This document shows positions 20,491-31,475 of a stretch of 64,000 bases of DNA, piece after piece. The DNA comes from Pictodentalium vernedei (Eukaryota > Mollusca > Scaphopoda > Dentaliida > Dentaliidae). The notes beneath the pieces are model-generated. The model was not told where the DNA came from. It saw only the letters and a program-made list of their open reading frames with translations, and did not search any database. Numbering within the stretch: position 1 is the stretch's first letter; each line of letters starts with the position of its first letter. The stretch covers positions 26,908,985 to 26,972,984 of the forward strand of contig CM062294.1 in the NCBI GenBank assembly GCA_031216915.1, read 5' to 3'. The position numbers were made by a program, and so were the translations under genes.

Positions 20491-20935
20491 ATATTAGTAG
20501 ATCCAGTATATATACGGTTTCATATTAATTGATCCAGTATATATACGGTTCCATATTAGTAGATCCAGTATATATACGGTTCCATATTAGTAGATCCAGT
20601 TTATATATGGTTCCGTATTAGTAGATCCAGTTTATGTACTGTTCCATTTTAGTAGATCCAGTATATATACGGTCCCATATTAGTAGATCCAGTATATATA
20701 CGGTTCCATTTTAGTAGATCCAGTTTCTATACGCTATACGGTTCCATATTAGTAGATCCAGTATATATACGGTTCCATATTAGTAGATCCAGTATATATA
20801 CGGTTCCATATTAGTAGATCCAGTATATATACGGTTCCGTTTTAGTAGATCCAGTATATATGCGGTTCCATATTAGTAGATCCAGTATATATACGGTTCC
20901 ATTTTAGTAGATCCAGTATATACACGGTTCCATTT
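20491..20935. repeat. 31-bp minisatellite, about 14 units
   Basis: The unit contains TTAGTAGATCCAGTATATAT followed by ACGGTTCCATA. Most units differ at one or two places; one (near 20720-20745) has a small internal insertion. Each unit carries a TATATA run. Confidence 0.92.
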
Positions 20936-21048
20936 TTCATTCTATTTCAGGTCTATTCAATCGACCTGAGAATTCAGTAACGCATGATCTGGAGCTATTA
21001 TTAGCCCAATATACACGCTAAATAAATTAATCGGTTAATAATTAGTTC

Positions 21049-21335
21049 ATTTGGGGGCGTGGTGACTCCGAGGGTAGAGGTGCAGGCTGCAAGCGGAGCC
21101 GCCTCGGTTCGAATCCCTCCTGCGGCAACCACGTTGTACTAAGGCATACTGCACGTCGATGGTGCACTTGTCTTCAACCAATGTTAACACTGCTTGTGTG
21201 GAGTTAGTATATTGGGGAGCTGATAGTTGCTCGCCGTTGCTCGGTGGCTCTCTTCGCGTACTCCGGCTTCCTCCACCTATAAAACTATAGATCCGAGGTG
21301 CCCCTGGCTGTCTAAAGTGTCGTCAAACCCCAATA
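21049..21335 (+). mobile_element. tRNA-headed SINE (head H2, tail I)
   Basis: Head GGGGGCGTGGTGACTCC...GCAGGCTGCAAGCGGAG...B-box GGTTCGAATCCC. The linker is shortened (the CCTTGGGCAAGGC segment is deleted, so ACCACGTTG joins directly to GTACTAAGGC), followed by body and tail I (AAAGTGTCGTCAAACCCCAA). Confidence 0.88.
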
Positions 21336-21726
21336 AAAACAAAACAGTACACAACAAAAAAAAATATGGTTACTAGCAATTGAGAATCGTTATCTGAGGC
21401 TCCAGTGGAGACGAACATGTCCTGACAAGAAAATGTAGTGTGGGATGGGTATCGCACCTCCAAAGACGCCTTAGCATCCTTAGCAACGACCCTGATACAA
21501 AGTGTGAGGTATACGATAAGTAGAGAGTGAATTATCACCAAAGTGCTGAAGGGAGTTTCCGTCCAGACAATTTGTCTCAAACCAAGATATATAGAAAGCA
21601 AAAGACACCCTTGCAATTTTTTACTTTAAAGCACGGAGTTAAACCCGCAGGTCACCGATTGAAAGTTCCCTCGGAGGTTTACATGGAACTTGGCTTATTG
21701 CAGGAGTGCAAACTCTACTCCGTGAA
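21336..21726. other. Left flank of interrupted 59-bp minisatellite
   Basis: Includes AGAGTGAATTATCACC (21523) and GTGCAAACTCTACTCCGTG (21706-21724), which are parts of the 59-bp unit found intact at 22239-22512, in inverted and direct orientation respectively. Between them is DNA I do not recognise. Confidence 0.55.
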
Positions 21727-22238
21727 CACTGCAAAAAATATAGGTTCTCTTTACAACCAAAACTGGTTCTAATCTTGTCACTGAGATGGAGCCAGTTTAG
21801 TTTAAACAGTATTTATTTCAAATCAAATAAATTTACCAAGATTAGCGTTCAATTTTAACAGAATATTACATGAACTGAAGTAGATTCAGCAGTAAACTTG
21901 AAGCTTATTCAACGCAGTCGCCAAACATTTTGAAACAAAGGAGATATGAACAGTTGGCATATCGAACCAGTTTTGGTTCTGTATAGAACCAAAACTGGTT
22001 CGATATGCCAACTGTTCATATCTCCTTTGCTTAATAATGATTTGAGACAACCTCGTATGAGCGCTAAATTTACGGATGAAACCCCCTCAATTTATGTTTA
22101 ATTCTGTTAATATTTAATGTTAATGTTTATAAATTTATTTGATTTGAAATAAATACTGTTTAAACAGAACTGGTTCCATCTCAGGGACAAGATTAGAACC
22201 AGTTTTGGTTCTAAAGAGAACCTATATGTTTTGCAGTG
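21727..22238. mobile_element. 512-bp foldback element, CACTGCAAAA ends
   Basis: Long inverted repeat with ends CACTGCAAAAAATATAGG and its mirror ending TTTTGCAGTG. Inner arms contain AACCAAAACTGGTTC twice per side, and the centre is CGAACCAGTTTTGG / CCAAAACTGGTTCG. It lies at the start of a 59-bp minisatellite, whose last left-hand unit stops in ACTCCGTG. No target duplication could be fixed. Confidence 0.88.
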
Positions 22239-22512
22239 TAGGGAATGGTAATTCACTCTGCGCGTAGTCTATTTTGGAGTACAAACTCTACGCCGTGTAG
22301 GGAATGGTAATTCACTCTGCGCGTTGTCTATTTTGGAGTACAAACTCTACTCCGTGTAGGGAATGGTAATTCACTCTGCACGTAGTCTATTTTGGAGTAC
22401 AAACTCTACTCCGTGTAGGGAATGGTAATTCACTCTGCGCGTAGTCTATTTTGAGTACAAACTTCTACTCCGTGTAGGGAATGGTAATTCACTCTGCTCG
22501 TAGTCTATTTTG
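22239..22512. repeat. 59-bp minisatellite, about 4.6 units
   Basis: Units start at 22239, 22298, 22357, 22416 and 22475 with TAGGGAATGGTAATTCACTC and end TACAAACTCTACTCCGTG. Units are 95 percent or more alike by eye, so the array is young. Confidence 0.93.
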
Positions 22513-23317
22513 GGCAATCCCATGCTACTTTAACTGTCCTGCAAAGTCTGGTGTCTCTAAAAATTCAAACTATTCTGAAAGTTTTGTTCTCTCTTAGGAT
22601 AATCTTTAAAAAGGCCAATATGTTGGGTCGCCCCAGAGGATGGCGGAGTTGCTTTGATGTTAATTGCTCTGAAACAGTTTGTCTGACCTGTGTACACGTC
22701 TCTTGGAGACTGTCATAAATGAATTAGTTTGGAACCTTTGTTAATTGGATTCCTTTGTTTTCAGTTCTGTCAGGATGCATTCCTACATATATTTGACTAA
22801 TTGATATTATGCTCCCACAGATGTCAATATACTACAACTGATGCTATATTAACCCCCATCAAACCGCAGAAGGTCGCCAGTTCATATACAGACTGGTCAC
22901 ACTTTCAAATAAATAGATTTGTTTTTATGTGATGGAAATATAGACACGAGTTGAATTCCGAAGAGAATGACCATAAAAATAATTTCTACGAACAAAATGC
23001 CAGCAGAAATTTACAATGAATACGTTAGTGAATAAAATAACCCCAACTTTTTGTCCAGTGGGGTAAAGACAATAGTGTTTTTTTTTTACTTCTGTCATTT
23101 AATTTAAAATGAACATAAAAGTTGTGTAGAAGTGTTGTGTGAGTTACATTAGGTTGATAGAATTTATACAATGTTAATATAACTTTACTCAGCTCTTTTT
23201 AAATGTTCTGTACTGCAATCACAAAATTGATTGAGAATTTCAAGCGGATCGCGACTAAGTTTCCTTCCTCCCTACAGCATCGAAGAGTCTCACTTGTTGA
23301 AAAACGAAACACAAATA
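22513..23317. other. No feature recognised
   Basis: AT-rich DNA with no palindrome, array or coding frame noted. Confidence 0.5.
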
Positions 23318-23958
23318 CAGTACAGTCGCCGTGGACTGGGTTTTAGGAAGTGATGTCCACGCATGTGTTTACTAGGTAATTATTTATTTACTGGTGTTTA
23401 AGGTCACATATTTCTGCGCAATTGCTAATCATGACCATGACAGTTTTACGGGTGGAGGAAGCCGGATTATCCGGAGAGAACCACTGAGCAACGACGAGCA
23501 ACTGTCAGCTCCCAACATAATAACTCCACACAAGCAGGGTTAGCATTGGTTGAAGACACGTGCACCATCGACGTGCAGTACGCTTTAGTACACAACACCA
23601 CCGTGCCCCCCCCCCCCCCCCCCCCGTGGGCAATGGGGGTGAAGTGTCTTGCCCAAGGACACAACACGTGTGCCGCAGGTGGGATTCGAACAGCGGACCT
23701 CTCGGCTTGCAGCCTGCACCTCTACCAACTGAGCCACCACGCCCCTACCAGGTAATAAAAATCATCATTATCAAAATATTAATTAATGAAGCACCGGGTT
23801 GTACCGGGCGGGTTGTACCGGGTCGGGTTGTACCCGGTGCTTCATTATTTAAGTTGCTGATGATTATTCCTATAATTAGTGGCTAGAATCTAATGTTAGT
23901 GCGTCCGTGGAAATATTGCCCACCAGTGGAAAGTTACCAGTCCATGGCGGGTGTACTG
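23318..23958. mobile_element. CAGTACAGTCGCC MITE interrupted by a SINE
   Basis: Left end TA-CAGTACAGTCGCCGTGGA, right end GGCGGGTGTACTG, core GAAGCACCGGGTTGTACC with the loop expanded by two extra CGGGTTGTACCGGG-type units. A SINE occupies 23381-23745. Without it the element would be about 265 bp, like the intact copy at 6182-6429. Confidence 0.88.
23381..23745 (-). mobile_element. tRNA-headed SINE (head H2, tail II) nested in a MITE
   Basis: Minus strand: head GTGGTGGCTCAGTTGGTAG...GCTGCAAGCCGAGAGG, B-box GTTCGAATCCCACC, linker CTTGGGCAAGACACTTCA, body and tail II. Flanking target duplication TACTAGGTAAT (23370-23380) and TACCAGGTAAT (23746-23756). A G/C homopolymer of about 20 bases at 23608-23627 replaces the usual CACGTGGG segment. 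Confidence 0.94.
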
Positions 23959-24172
23959 TCCAAGTCATCCCGAATTTTTTTAGTTTGTTTTCTTTTTTCT
24001 GTCTTGATTTTTAACGTAATATTTATGAAATAGTGATTAATTACTAATGGTAATGTATTGACGAAGTGTGTGCACATTTATTGCGGCGATACAAATAGAA
24101 TAATTCCAATATACTGTAGTTGTATTTATATAAAAGGTACCGAGACTGGAAAACTGATACCGCTGTGACTAC

Positions 24173-24570
24173 TTATTTATTTAGTTATTTTTTAGCGTTT
24201 AACGACACTATAACAGCCAAGGGCATATCGTGTCGGTGACAGTTTTACGGGTGGAGGAAGCCGGAGTACACGGAAAGAACCATCGAGCAACGACCAGCAG
24301 CTGCCAGCTCCCCAACATCGTAACTCCGCATTGCGGCACAAGCAGGGTTGGATTGGTTGAAGACATGCGCACCATCGACGTGCAGTACACCTTAGTACAC
24401 GGCGTCATCGTGCCCCCTTCGGACTATCGGGGTGAAGTGCCTTGACCAAGGACACAACGCGGGAGTCCGAATCGATCGCTCAGACGGTCACCCATCAAAG
24501 GACTAACCGGGCTCGACGTTGCTCAACTTCGGTGATCTGACGAGAACCGGTTACGGAACGCCCCCGCGCC
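24173..24570 (-). mobile_element. 5S rRNA-headed SINE (tail I)
   Basis: On the minus strand the head reads TCTCGTCAGATCACCGAAGT, then TGAGCAACGTCGAGCCCGGT, TAGTCCTTTGATGGGTGACC. This follows 5S rRNA through its internal promoter (A box AGCTAAGCA-like, C box TGGATGGGAGACC-like). It is joined to the usual linker (GTCCTTGGTCAAGGCACTTC), body, and tail I. A 14-bp target duplication ACCGCTGTGACTAC flanks it (24159-24172, 24571-24584). Confidence 0.93.
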
Positions 24571-24584
24571 ACCGCTGTGACTAC

Positions 24585-25601
24585 AAATTCACTTCTTCAA
24601 ATATCATTGATGGGAGGATAGACCGTATTGATTATCCTGACGCTGTCTTAGACGGGGTGAGTAGGCAGACTGAGTTGCGATATTTTTTTTCGCTGACGCT
24701 CCAATCCAGTTGTATAGGGATAAGAGATCGCGATCAGAGCGAAAATCTCTGTCCGCGCTTCTGACCCTGACTAACACTGTAGATTCACAACTATAGTGAA
24801 AGAATCTCCCCGTGGGAACCACAGGAAGTGAAAACGTTCTTGTTTACTGCGGTAATAGGACTCGAAACCAACGCCTGGGGTGGAAGTCCTGTAAAGTGCG
24901 CTGAATAGCAGTAGAGGTATAAACATTGTTCAACTTGACTTCATTTAAAGATGCTGAAAGTGACCTTAGACACCAATAAATAAATCAATAAATAAGTGAA
25001 CGAAATGAGAGAACCTTGTACATCGGATGGTAGTTTCCTTTTTATATTGGATCAGACTTGCGATGTTTATCCAATGTTTATCTTACAGACATATATTTTC
25101 TTGAATACGAGTTAAAAGGTAATGACGAAGTAAAAACCTTCGATCCACGCACGTGCGCACTCAGGAAAAAGAGATTTTAGAAGCTGCATCCGATTTAAAA
25201 GTAATAAAATATTTCCTTTTGTACACATCTTCAAAGTAAAAATAAGTAACAACAAATGAATTTATACGAGATTCTCAAGTCTGAAATTCCTACAATTCAA
25301 ATAAATATACACAAATTGTACACCAAAATGGAGATTGTGATGTATAGAACACGGAACATGAATGTTTTTAACTCGTACAGTTGATGGAAGGCGTAAGCGG
25401 TTCCTAGATATCTTCTACCGTATTAGTACCAAGGCGGATCAGAAAATTATAACGTGGCCAAAGGTGCTCCAGGTATCAAAAAAAAAACCCACCAAAATCC
25501 GGGAATGGAAAACACAAGATGCAGTGACAGGGCAGCGTGTAGGAAATACCAATGAATTCAACATTGGGTGAGAGTAATGTGAAATAAACTAACACCGTAT
25601 A
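24585..25601. other. No feature recognised
   Basis: No coding or repeat signal apart from an orphan CTTAGACACCAATAAATAAA tail (24965-24985) that looks like a tail-II SINE end or a related LINE end. Confidence 0.45.
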
Positions 25602-25857
25602 CAGCACGTGGAGAGTGTATTATCACTAAATCACCCGCAGAGTGGAGATTCCACCCAAGCAATAATTGCAAATTTGTTGCAAAGCATAACCAGCACAAGC
25701 AAAGTTTCAGCCAATGGACCTCCGGGTTAACCCGGAGGTCCATTGGCTGAAACATTGTTTGTGTTTTTTGTCGATATGTACACAATTTGAAAGTTATAGC
25801 TTGGGTGATAACTCCACTCCGCGGGTGATTTAGTTACAATCCACTCTCCACGTACTG
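25602..25857. mobile_element. TA-flanked MITE T1
   Basis: Ends CAGCACGTGGAGAGTG and CACTCTCCACGTACTG with TA on both sides; core CAGCCAATGGACCTCCGGG. It lies 23 bp from a T2-family MITE that has the same core. Confidence 0.9.
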
Positions 25858-25880
25858 TATATATATAGAATAAATAGGTA

Positions 25881-26182
25881 CAGTTAAAACTAGAAGTCCT
25901 GTCGCGAACTGTGCGCTTATCTATGCTTAATTGCGTGTAGGAATTGCGCGCAATTTCCATATCGAATGGCATCCAAAGACGGCAGATTCTTGTGGTTACG
26001 CATAGCAAGCACAAGCAATGTTTCAGCCAATGGACCTCCGGTTTTCCCGGAGGTCCATCGGCTGAAACATTGCTTGTGCGCGGGCCATATGATAGCCTTA
26101 CTATGATTATAACGCGCAGATAAATGCACAGATCGACGCGCTATTTGCGCGCTTTTCATTACAGGACTTCTAGTTTTAACCG
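25881..26182. mobile_element. TA-flanked MITE T2 (CAGTTAAAACTAGAAG ends)
   Basis: Ends CAGTTAAAACTAGAAGTCCT and mirror (last bases changed, AACCG-TA). Subterminal GCGCAATT-rich segments, then the core CAGCCAATGGACCTCCGG / complement shared with family T1. Second copy at 31635-31948. Confidence 0.9.
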
Positions 26183-26184
26183 TA

Positions 26185-27312
26185 ATAGCAAGTCGAGTGT
26201 TAAAAACCATATCCTATTCGTGGTTTAAATCTGATTACCAGCCCTAGTACCTATTTGTTTTATTTGTACCATGCTCTTAATAAATAGTCCACTTTGTCAC
26301 TTGAATGGAGAAAAAAGGACACTTTCTATCACAAACACGTGGGTTTGTTTTGTTTACATCTGCGCCGGTGGGCAGTACTACCGACTACACGTGAATGCTT
26401 GATTGGCAGCTAGACACATCGTATAAGTTGATTATTATCGAAAATAGTCAAATTATTATTAACATTCTTAAATTTTATTTTAAATATTTAATTGTAGATA
26501 CTTTAAACTTAATAAGCCATTGCACGAAGCAGATAGTACCGCAACACGTCGTATGTTTGAATGAAACATCGCGAAGTGACAATGTATCGAAGTCGGCAAA
26601 TTACGTCATGTCCAAGGTCAAGTTAGATGAACTTCCTACTACAGGTGTAAATTTTATTTAACCGCAGTAGAAGCTTTACACCGGTAGTGGGGTTAGAAGC
26701 TAAAATTTAACATACAGGCTTTTCAAAGGTAGTAACATAGGCGAGCATGGTTTAAATGTCATATTAGATGGGTATACCGACTACTTGTCCAGGTACAAAA
26801 TTAGTAATAGTTATTGCGATGATTAATAAATGATAGAATTGTTACTTGTTTACCTTGAATCAATTACCATCTCTCGACATTTTGAAAGATGAATGAACAA
26901 TGTAGACACCACCCTGGCTGTTAGCCATATGTATGTTTTACTGGCAGTATATAATCTATACGCACCTTCCATGTGATTCTTTAAACCAATGGGATTCTCC
27001 AAAAGTTGTTGTCTGTAAGATATTGTTAGTTTCAGAGTTTTTAGCGACTTGAAATGGTAAGTACGGGATCAGTTGATTCCGTGTTAAAATGGAATTTACA
27101 GATACAGATAAAAATATATTTATTACACGCCTTTTCTATGTAATCTTCATCTACAGCAACACTAAACCATGCAGAAAATGAAAATCTGTTCTGCACATAT
27201 GTGCCGAACGGAAATCGTTGGCGGACTATTTTTAAATAGAAAAGAAATTTCACTGGAATTTTCTACAAATAGTGCAACGCAATTACAATTGAATCACTTG
27301 CGATAGCTGAAA
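26185..27312. other. No feature recognised
   Basis: No domain-bearing frame; an 88-codon + frame at 26395-26661 and a 70-codon - frame at 27041-27253 show nothing recognisable. Confidence 0.45.
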
Positions 27313-27383
27313 ATCGTCCCCTGAGTTCCAATGTGTTCTATGTGCCAGTAGACACATAGAACACATTGGAACTCAGGGAACGA
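27313..27383. repeat. Hairpin family GAGTTCCAATGTGTTCT
   Basis: About 30-bp stem CGTCCCCTGAGTTCCAATG... with a loop AGTA. Six copies occur in the window (18838, 27313, 32598, 42554, 48245, 53305). Confidence 0.9.
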
Positions 27384-27512
27384 AACAGTAACAGGGTAAC
27401 CCTCGCAAATTTGTTTGGTGATAAAGTGTGTTGTTTTTGTTGATAGTTGTCAAATGAATTGCTTAATGTACTTCTAATAATTGTTTTTAAAGACGTGAAG
27501 GCGTGTAATAAA

Positions 27513-27670
27513 CACAGAACGACACCCATGTGTGAATGAGTTAATCGATATGGCACTTGTACCATCGTGTAAAAATAAAACACTCGAGGCCTGGGGCCTC
27601 TCGTTCTGTCCTTCCGCGCTGGCTCTCGTGCCATATCGTTTGACACATTCACACGCGTGTGTCGTTCTAT
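27513..27670. mobile_element. Foldback element, GAACGACAC ends
   Basis: Left GAACGACACCCATGTGTG...ATATGGCAC pairs with GTGCCATATCG...GTGTGTCGTTC on the right; an inner hairpin GAGGCCTGGGGCCTC sits in the loop. A diverged relative is at 32871-33005. Confidence 0.75.
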
Positions 27671-27955
27671 GACAACTACTCAAAGTTTGCTAAGCACCAC
27701 ATATTTGACACACCACTGCGAAATTTTCTTGTGACACATTTGCGATATTTTTAGTGGATATGATTGAGGAATGTATTGAGATGGTCCACAGTGTTTACAT
27801 TAGCTCTCTTGACAGGCAGACTTTTCGTGACAGTCATGGAAAGCATGTACCCCTTGATTTGCATGATGTTTTCGTGTACTATCGACATGTACATGAGATG
27901 TGTTTGGTATTCAGTCTTCATTTCAACACCAACCCTTGTGATTTAACGATTGAAT

Positions 27956-28996
27956 ATGGAGAATGCAAATGTAAGAAGACATTTGGCTGAAGCAGAAATG
28001 TGGCGGGCTGTAGAGATGGGAGAACAAGGGGCTAACCATCGTCAGGTTGGTGAAGCCCTTGGTGTGCACCATACGGTGTTCACCAGAGCGTGGGCAAGAT
28101 TTCAGCAGTATGGCACACCAGTCAGACGACATGGTGGTGGCAGAGACAGGGCAACATCTGCAGCTGAAGACCGGTTCTTGATCATTCAGGCCAGTAGGAA
28201 CCGCTTTGATACAGCAACCCAGCTTCGCAGTGACCTTCAGAATGCATCCGGGGTAAATGTTTCGACGCAGACTATCCGGGCAAGGTTGCACGAAGGTGGT
28301 CTTCGATCGAGAAGACCATGTATTCGCATTCAGCTGTCCCAGAACCACAACCAGGCACGATATGAATGGGCCATGGACCACGTTGGATGGACCAGAGTGG
28401 ATTGGCGACCTGTCCATTTTACAGATGAGTCAAGGTACTGCGTAGACAACACAGATAGGCGTTCTAGGGTATGGAGAAGACCAAGAGAGCGATTCCATAC
28501 AGCCGACATTGCTGAGCATGACCGTTATGGTGGAAGGTCAATAATGGTCTGGGGCGGCATCACCTGGGATGGACATACAGAGCTCTGTGTCCGTAACCGT
28601 GGTACATTGACTGCACAGCGGTATATTGATGAGATCCGGGATGGCTACGTCAGATTGTATGCAGGTGCAGTGGGCGATAGATTCATTCTGATGGACGATA
28701 ATGTCCGTCCTCATGTTGCCCTTGCTGTCCGGGAGTACCGACAAAGGGAGGAGATTGAGCGTATGGACTGGCCAGCAAGATCCCCCGACCTCAATCCAAT
28801 CAAACATGTCTGGAATGAGTTGTATCTTGCAATTTCAGTCGGTCCAGTCCAACCAAGAAGTGTTCAGTAGCTTGGTGCCATGCTGGTCCAAGAATGGAAC
28901 AACATCCCACAAAGGACCATCTGGGACCTGATTGGGGGCTTGAGAAGGAGCTGTAAAGCTGTAATTAACAATAATGGATCTCATACTCGATATTGA
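27956..28996 (+). pseudogene. Tc1-type DD34E transposase, decayed
   Basis: A cut-and-paste transposase acting on its own inverted ends. Translation from 27950 or 27956 (MENANVRRHL) gives an N-terminal helix-turn-helix region (residues about 10-60), a GRPR-like linker (GGGRDRATS, 62-70) and the RNase H-like core. Counting from the ATG at 27950, catalytic residues are D159 (FTDES) and D250 (LMDDN). The expected Glu, 34 residues on in the NPIEHVW motif, is Lys285 (NPIKHVW), so catalysis should be lost. An in-frame TAG at 28868 precedes 41 further in-frame codons (LGAMLVQEWNN... to the TGA at 28994). The family's usual length is about 340 residues. The uniform preservation suggests fairly recent inactivation. 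Confidence 0.95.
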
Positions 28997-29390
28997 ACCC
29001 ATATCAGTTCGCTCCGTCAAGTTTTTGGCAAATTTGAAAAATTTCCTCTTTTACCAGAGGGGGGGGGGGGGGGGGTTCAGGAAAAAAATTTTGGACGTCA
29101 GGCGCAAAAAATAACTTTCAGCTCATCAGGTACCCACCCACCCATTTTTGACAGGAAAAAAATTTTCTTCCGTTTTCAAATGGAGGATCCCCCCCCCCCC
29201 GAAATTGGAGTAATCGGCTTGTGAAGTGCTACACTACTACAGTGGTGGTTTCCAAAGCGAGTAATGATACAACTTGATTTGTATTGTTCCAATGACCATT
29301 CTTAACTTTTTATCTGTCCATAACAGAGTGGAAAGATGTAGGTGTTCAGACTTTTCAGCAATATTATGTAGAGGAGCCAAATAGCTTTTA

Positions 29391-30320
29391 GCATGTTGCT
29401 TTGGGTAATATGGGATTCAGGTAGCAATATGGTCATATCTTTTACAGGACACATATCAATAAGCTCCCTGTCCGAAAGACTTTTGTGAGCGGAGATAGGT
29501 TCCCTCTTTTCGTTTTTGTGGATCCGCCAGCACTGGCGTTTCCTTTCTTTTTATGAAACTTACATATATGAATTGGGCAGTGACAACAATACAGAACCGA
29601 ACATATCACTACCTGAGTTCCATATTGTCCTAAACTTCATGCTTTTAGCACGTTGCTTTGGGTAATATAGGATTCAGGTAGCAATATGGTTATATCTCTT
29701 ACAGGACACATATCAATAAGCTTCCCTGTCCGAAAGACTTTTGTGAGCGGAGACAGGTTCTCTCTTTTCGTTTTTGTGGATCGGCCACCATTGGCATTTT
29801 CTTTCTTTTAATGAAACTTACATATATGAATTGGTCAGTGACAACAATACAGAACCAAACCTATCACTACCTGAGTTCCATATTGTCCTAAACATCATGC
29901 TTTTAGCATGTTGCTTTGGGTAATATGGAATTCAGGTGGCAAGATGGTCATATCTCTTATAGGACACATATCAATAAGCTTCTCTGCCCAAAAAACTTTT
30001 GTGAACGAAAACAGGGAGACAGGTTCTCTCTTTTCGTTTCTGTGGATCGGCTGGATCGTCCAGCATTGGCATTTTCTTTCTTTTAATGAAACTTACATAT
30101 ATGAATTGGGCAGTGACAAAAATACAGAACCAAACCTATCACTACCTGAGTTCCATATTGTCCTAAGCGACATGCTTTTAGCATGTTGCTTTGGGTAATA
30201 TGGAACTCAGATAGCAATATGGTCATATCTCTTCTAGCACGCATACCAATTATAAGCTTCCTTGCAGTTACTTGCCCAAAAGACTTTTGTGAGCGGACAC
30301 AGGTTGTCTAAGATTTTTCG
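29391..30320. repeat. 257-bp tandem repeat inside the hAT-like element
   Basis: Units begin at 29391, 29648, 29906 and 30181 with GCATGTTGCTTTGGGTAATA. Shared parts include ATGGTCATATCT, ACTTTTGTGAGCGGA and GAATTGGGCAGTGACAA. There are three full units and one partial, all in direct orientation. Confidence 0.92.
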
Positions 30321-30354
30321 TTTTTGTGTCAAGTATTTGTTAAATTTGTTGAAA

Positions 30355-30710
30355 TAGTTAATATATATTTCAGTTTAAAAGAGATCTGAACAGATCTGAA
30401 GCGATTATATTTTATTAAACGAAGAACTGTATTTGGTCATTTGCACATTTCGCGAATTATCATTTGATATGCCAGGTATCCCCTTGACTGCCTTGAGGTG
30501 TAGGATATGCAGCAATGCTGAGCAATGTATACTTTGTTTAACAGGGCTCCCTGCATGGGCCCCGTTAAACAAAATATAAATTGTTGAATTTTTGACAATT
30601 TTCGACAATAAAACACTGAACAAAACGGCAGCTAACTCCAAATTGAAACTGCATATAGTGTTGCATACAGACGATTTTGTCATCAGAGTGCAAAGGGTTA
30701 AAGATCTAGT
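30355..30710. repeat. Small hairpin and lone TTAA-type end
   Basis: TTTGTTTAACAGGGCTCCC pairs with GGGCCCCGTTAAACAAA (30534-30573). The segment closes with GTGCAAAGGG-TTAA at 30693-30703, like a right end of a TTAA-type MITE, but no matching left end is evident. Confidence 0.45.
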
Positions 30711-31475
30711 GAGCTCAACTGGTGTGGTCTGTTAATTTTTAATCAGATACACAGCTAGATACAATCCTAATTCATTTTAACTCAGTTTAACTGCTTTAAC
30801 TTATTACCCAAAACCACAAGACATATTGACGGGATCATACTCTTGGTGATATGTCAACATTGTATTGCTATTTGACCACAAATAATACAATTCCCAGACC
30901 TGTACCCATCTCATGCCTACCCCTAGAAGGCCTTGGATATTGCGAAACTGCTTAATAAGGATTACTGATGAGTCTGGATGACGTTACTTCAAGCGAAATC
31001 AGGCTAAATGCAGACAGGAAAAAAAATTAGGAGGGTGGAAAAAAAATTGCTTTTCGACTACCAGGCACACCCACCCTCCCCCGCCTGACGTCCGAAAAAA
31101 AATGTGTGCCCCCCCCCCCCCTGCTTTTACCAATAATATCCATTTTCCATGGTTATCGTATTCAAAAGCTAAAAAATAATGTCAAACACAAACAAAATTT
31201 TACTTTCTGTGCTTAAATCATTAAAGATATAATTAAATAAAAAATATATACACTTTTCATAACAATATTTCAACTAAAACGTAAAACAGGTAGTTGGATA
31301 TATTTGGTACTTAGCAAACTTTGAGTAGTATATAAGTGTATACAGTATATATAAGAAAAAATCATCAAAGTTCAAAAGAATTACAACGAAATTATTAAAT
31401 TTATTCCTGCTAGCGCTTTCACCGCTCTATCTGCGGATGTTACACTGAAAAATAAATTATAGTATTCTTACTTGG

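Larger units (their letters stand above)
29057..31123. mobile_element. hAT-like non-autonomous element inside the Tc1 copy
   Basis: Bordered by CTTTTACCA on both sides (29048-29056 and 31124-31132), containing the 8-bp duplication expected of hAT elements. Ends are G-rich/C-rich and share GGACGTCAGGCG in inverted orientation. The interior has a 257-bp tandem array and a hairpin near 30535-30575, but no transposase. Confidence 0.8.
27675..31329 (+). mobile_element. Tc1-like DNA transposon, copy 1, interrupted
   Basis: Ends ACTACTCAAAGTTTGCTAAG on the left and CTTAGCAAACTTTGAGTAGT on the right match those of copy 2 (50763-52224). It carries a decayed DD34E transposase and is split after the gene by a 2.1-kb hAT-like insertion (29057-31123). 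Without the insertion it is about 1.6 kb, normal for Tc1. Confidence 0.92.

Noticed and set aside
27923-28417. 164-codon minus-strand frame
   Set aside because: Antisense shadow of the Tc1 transposase.
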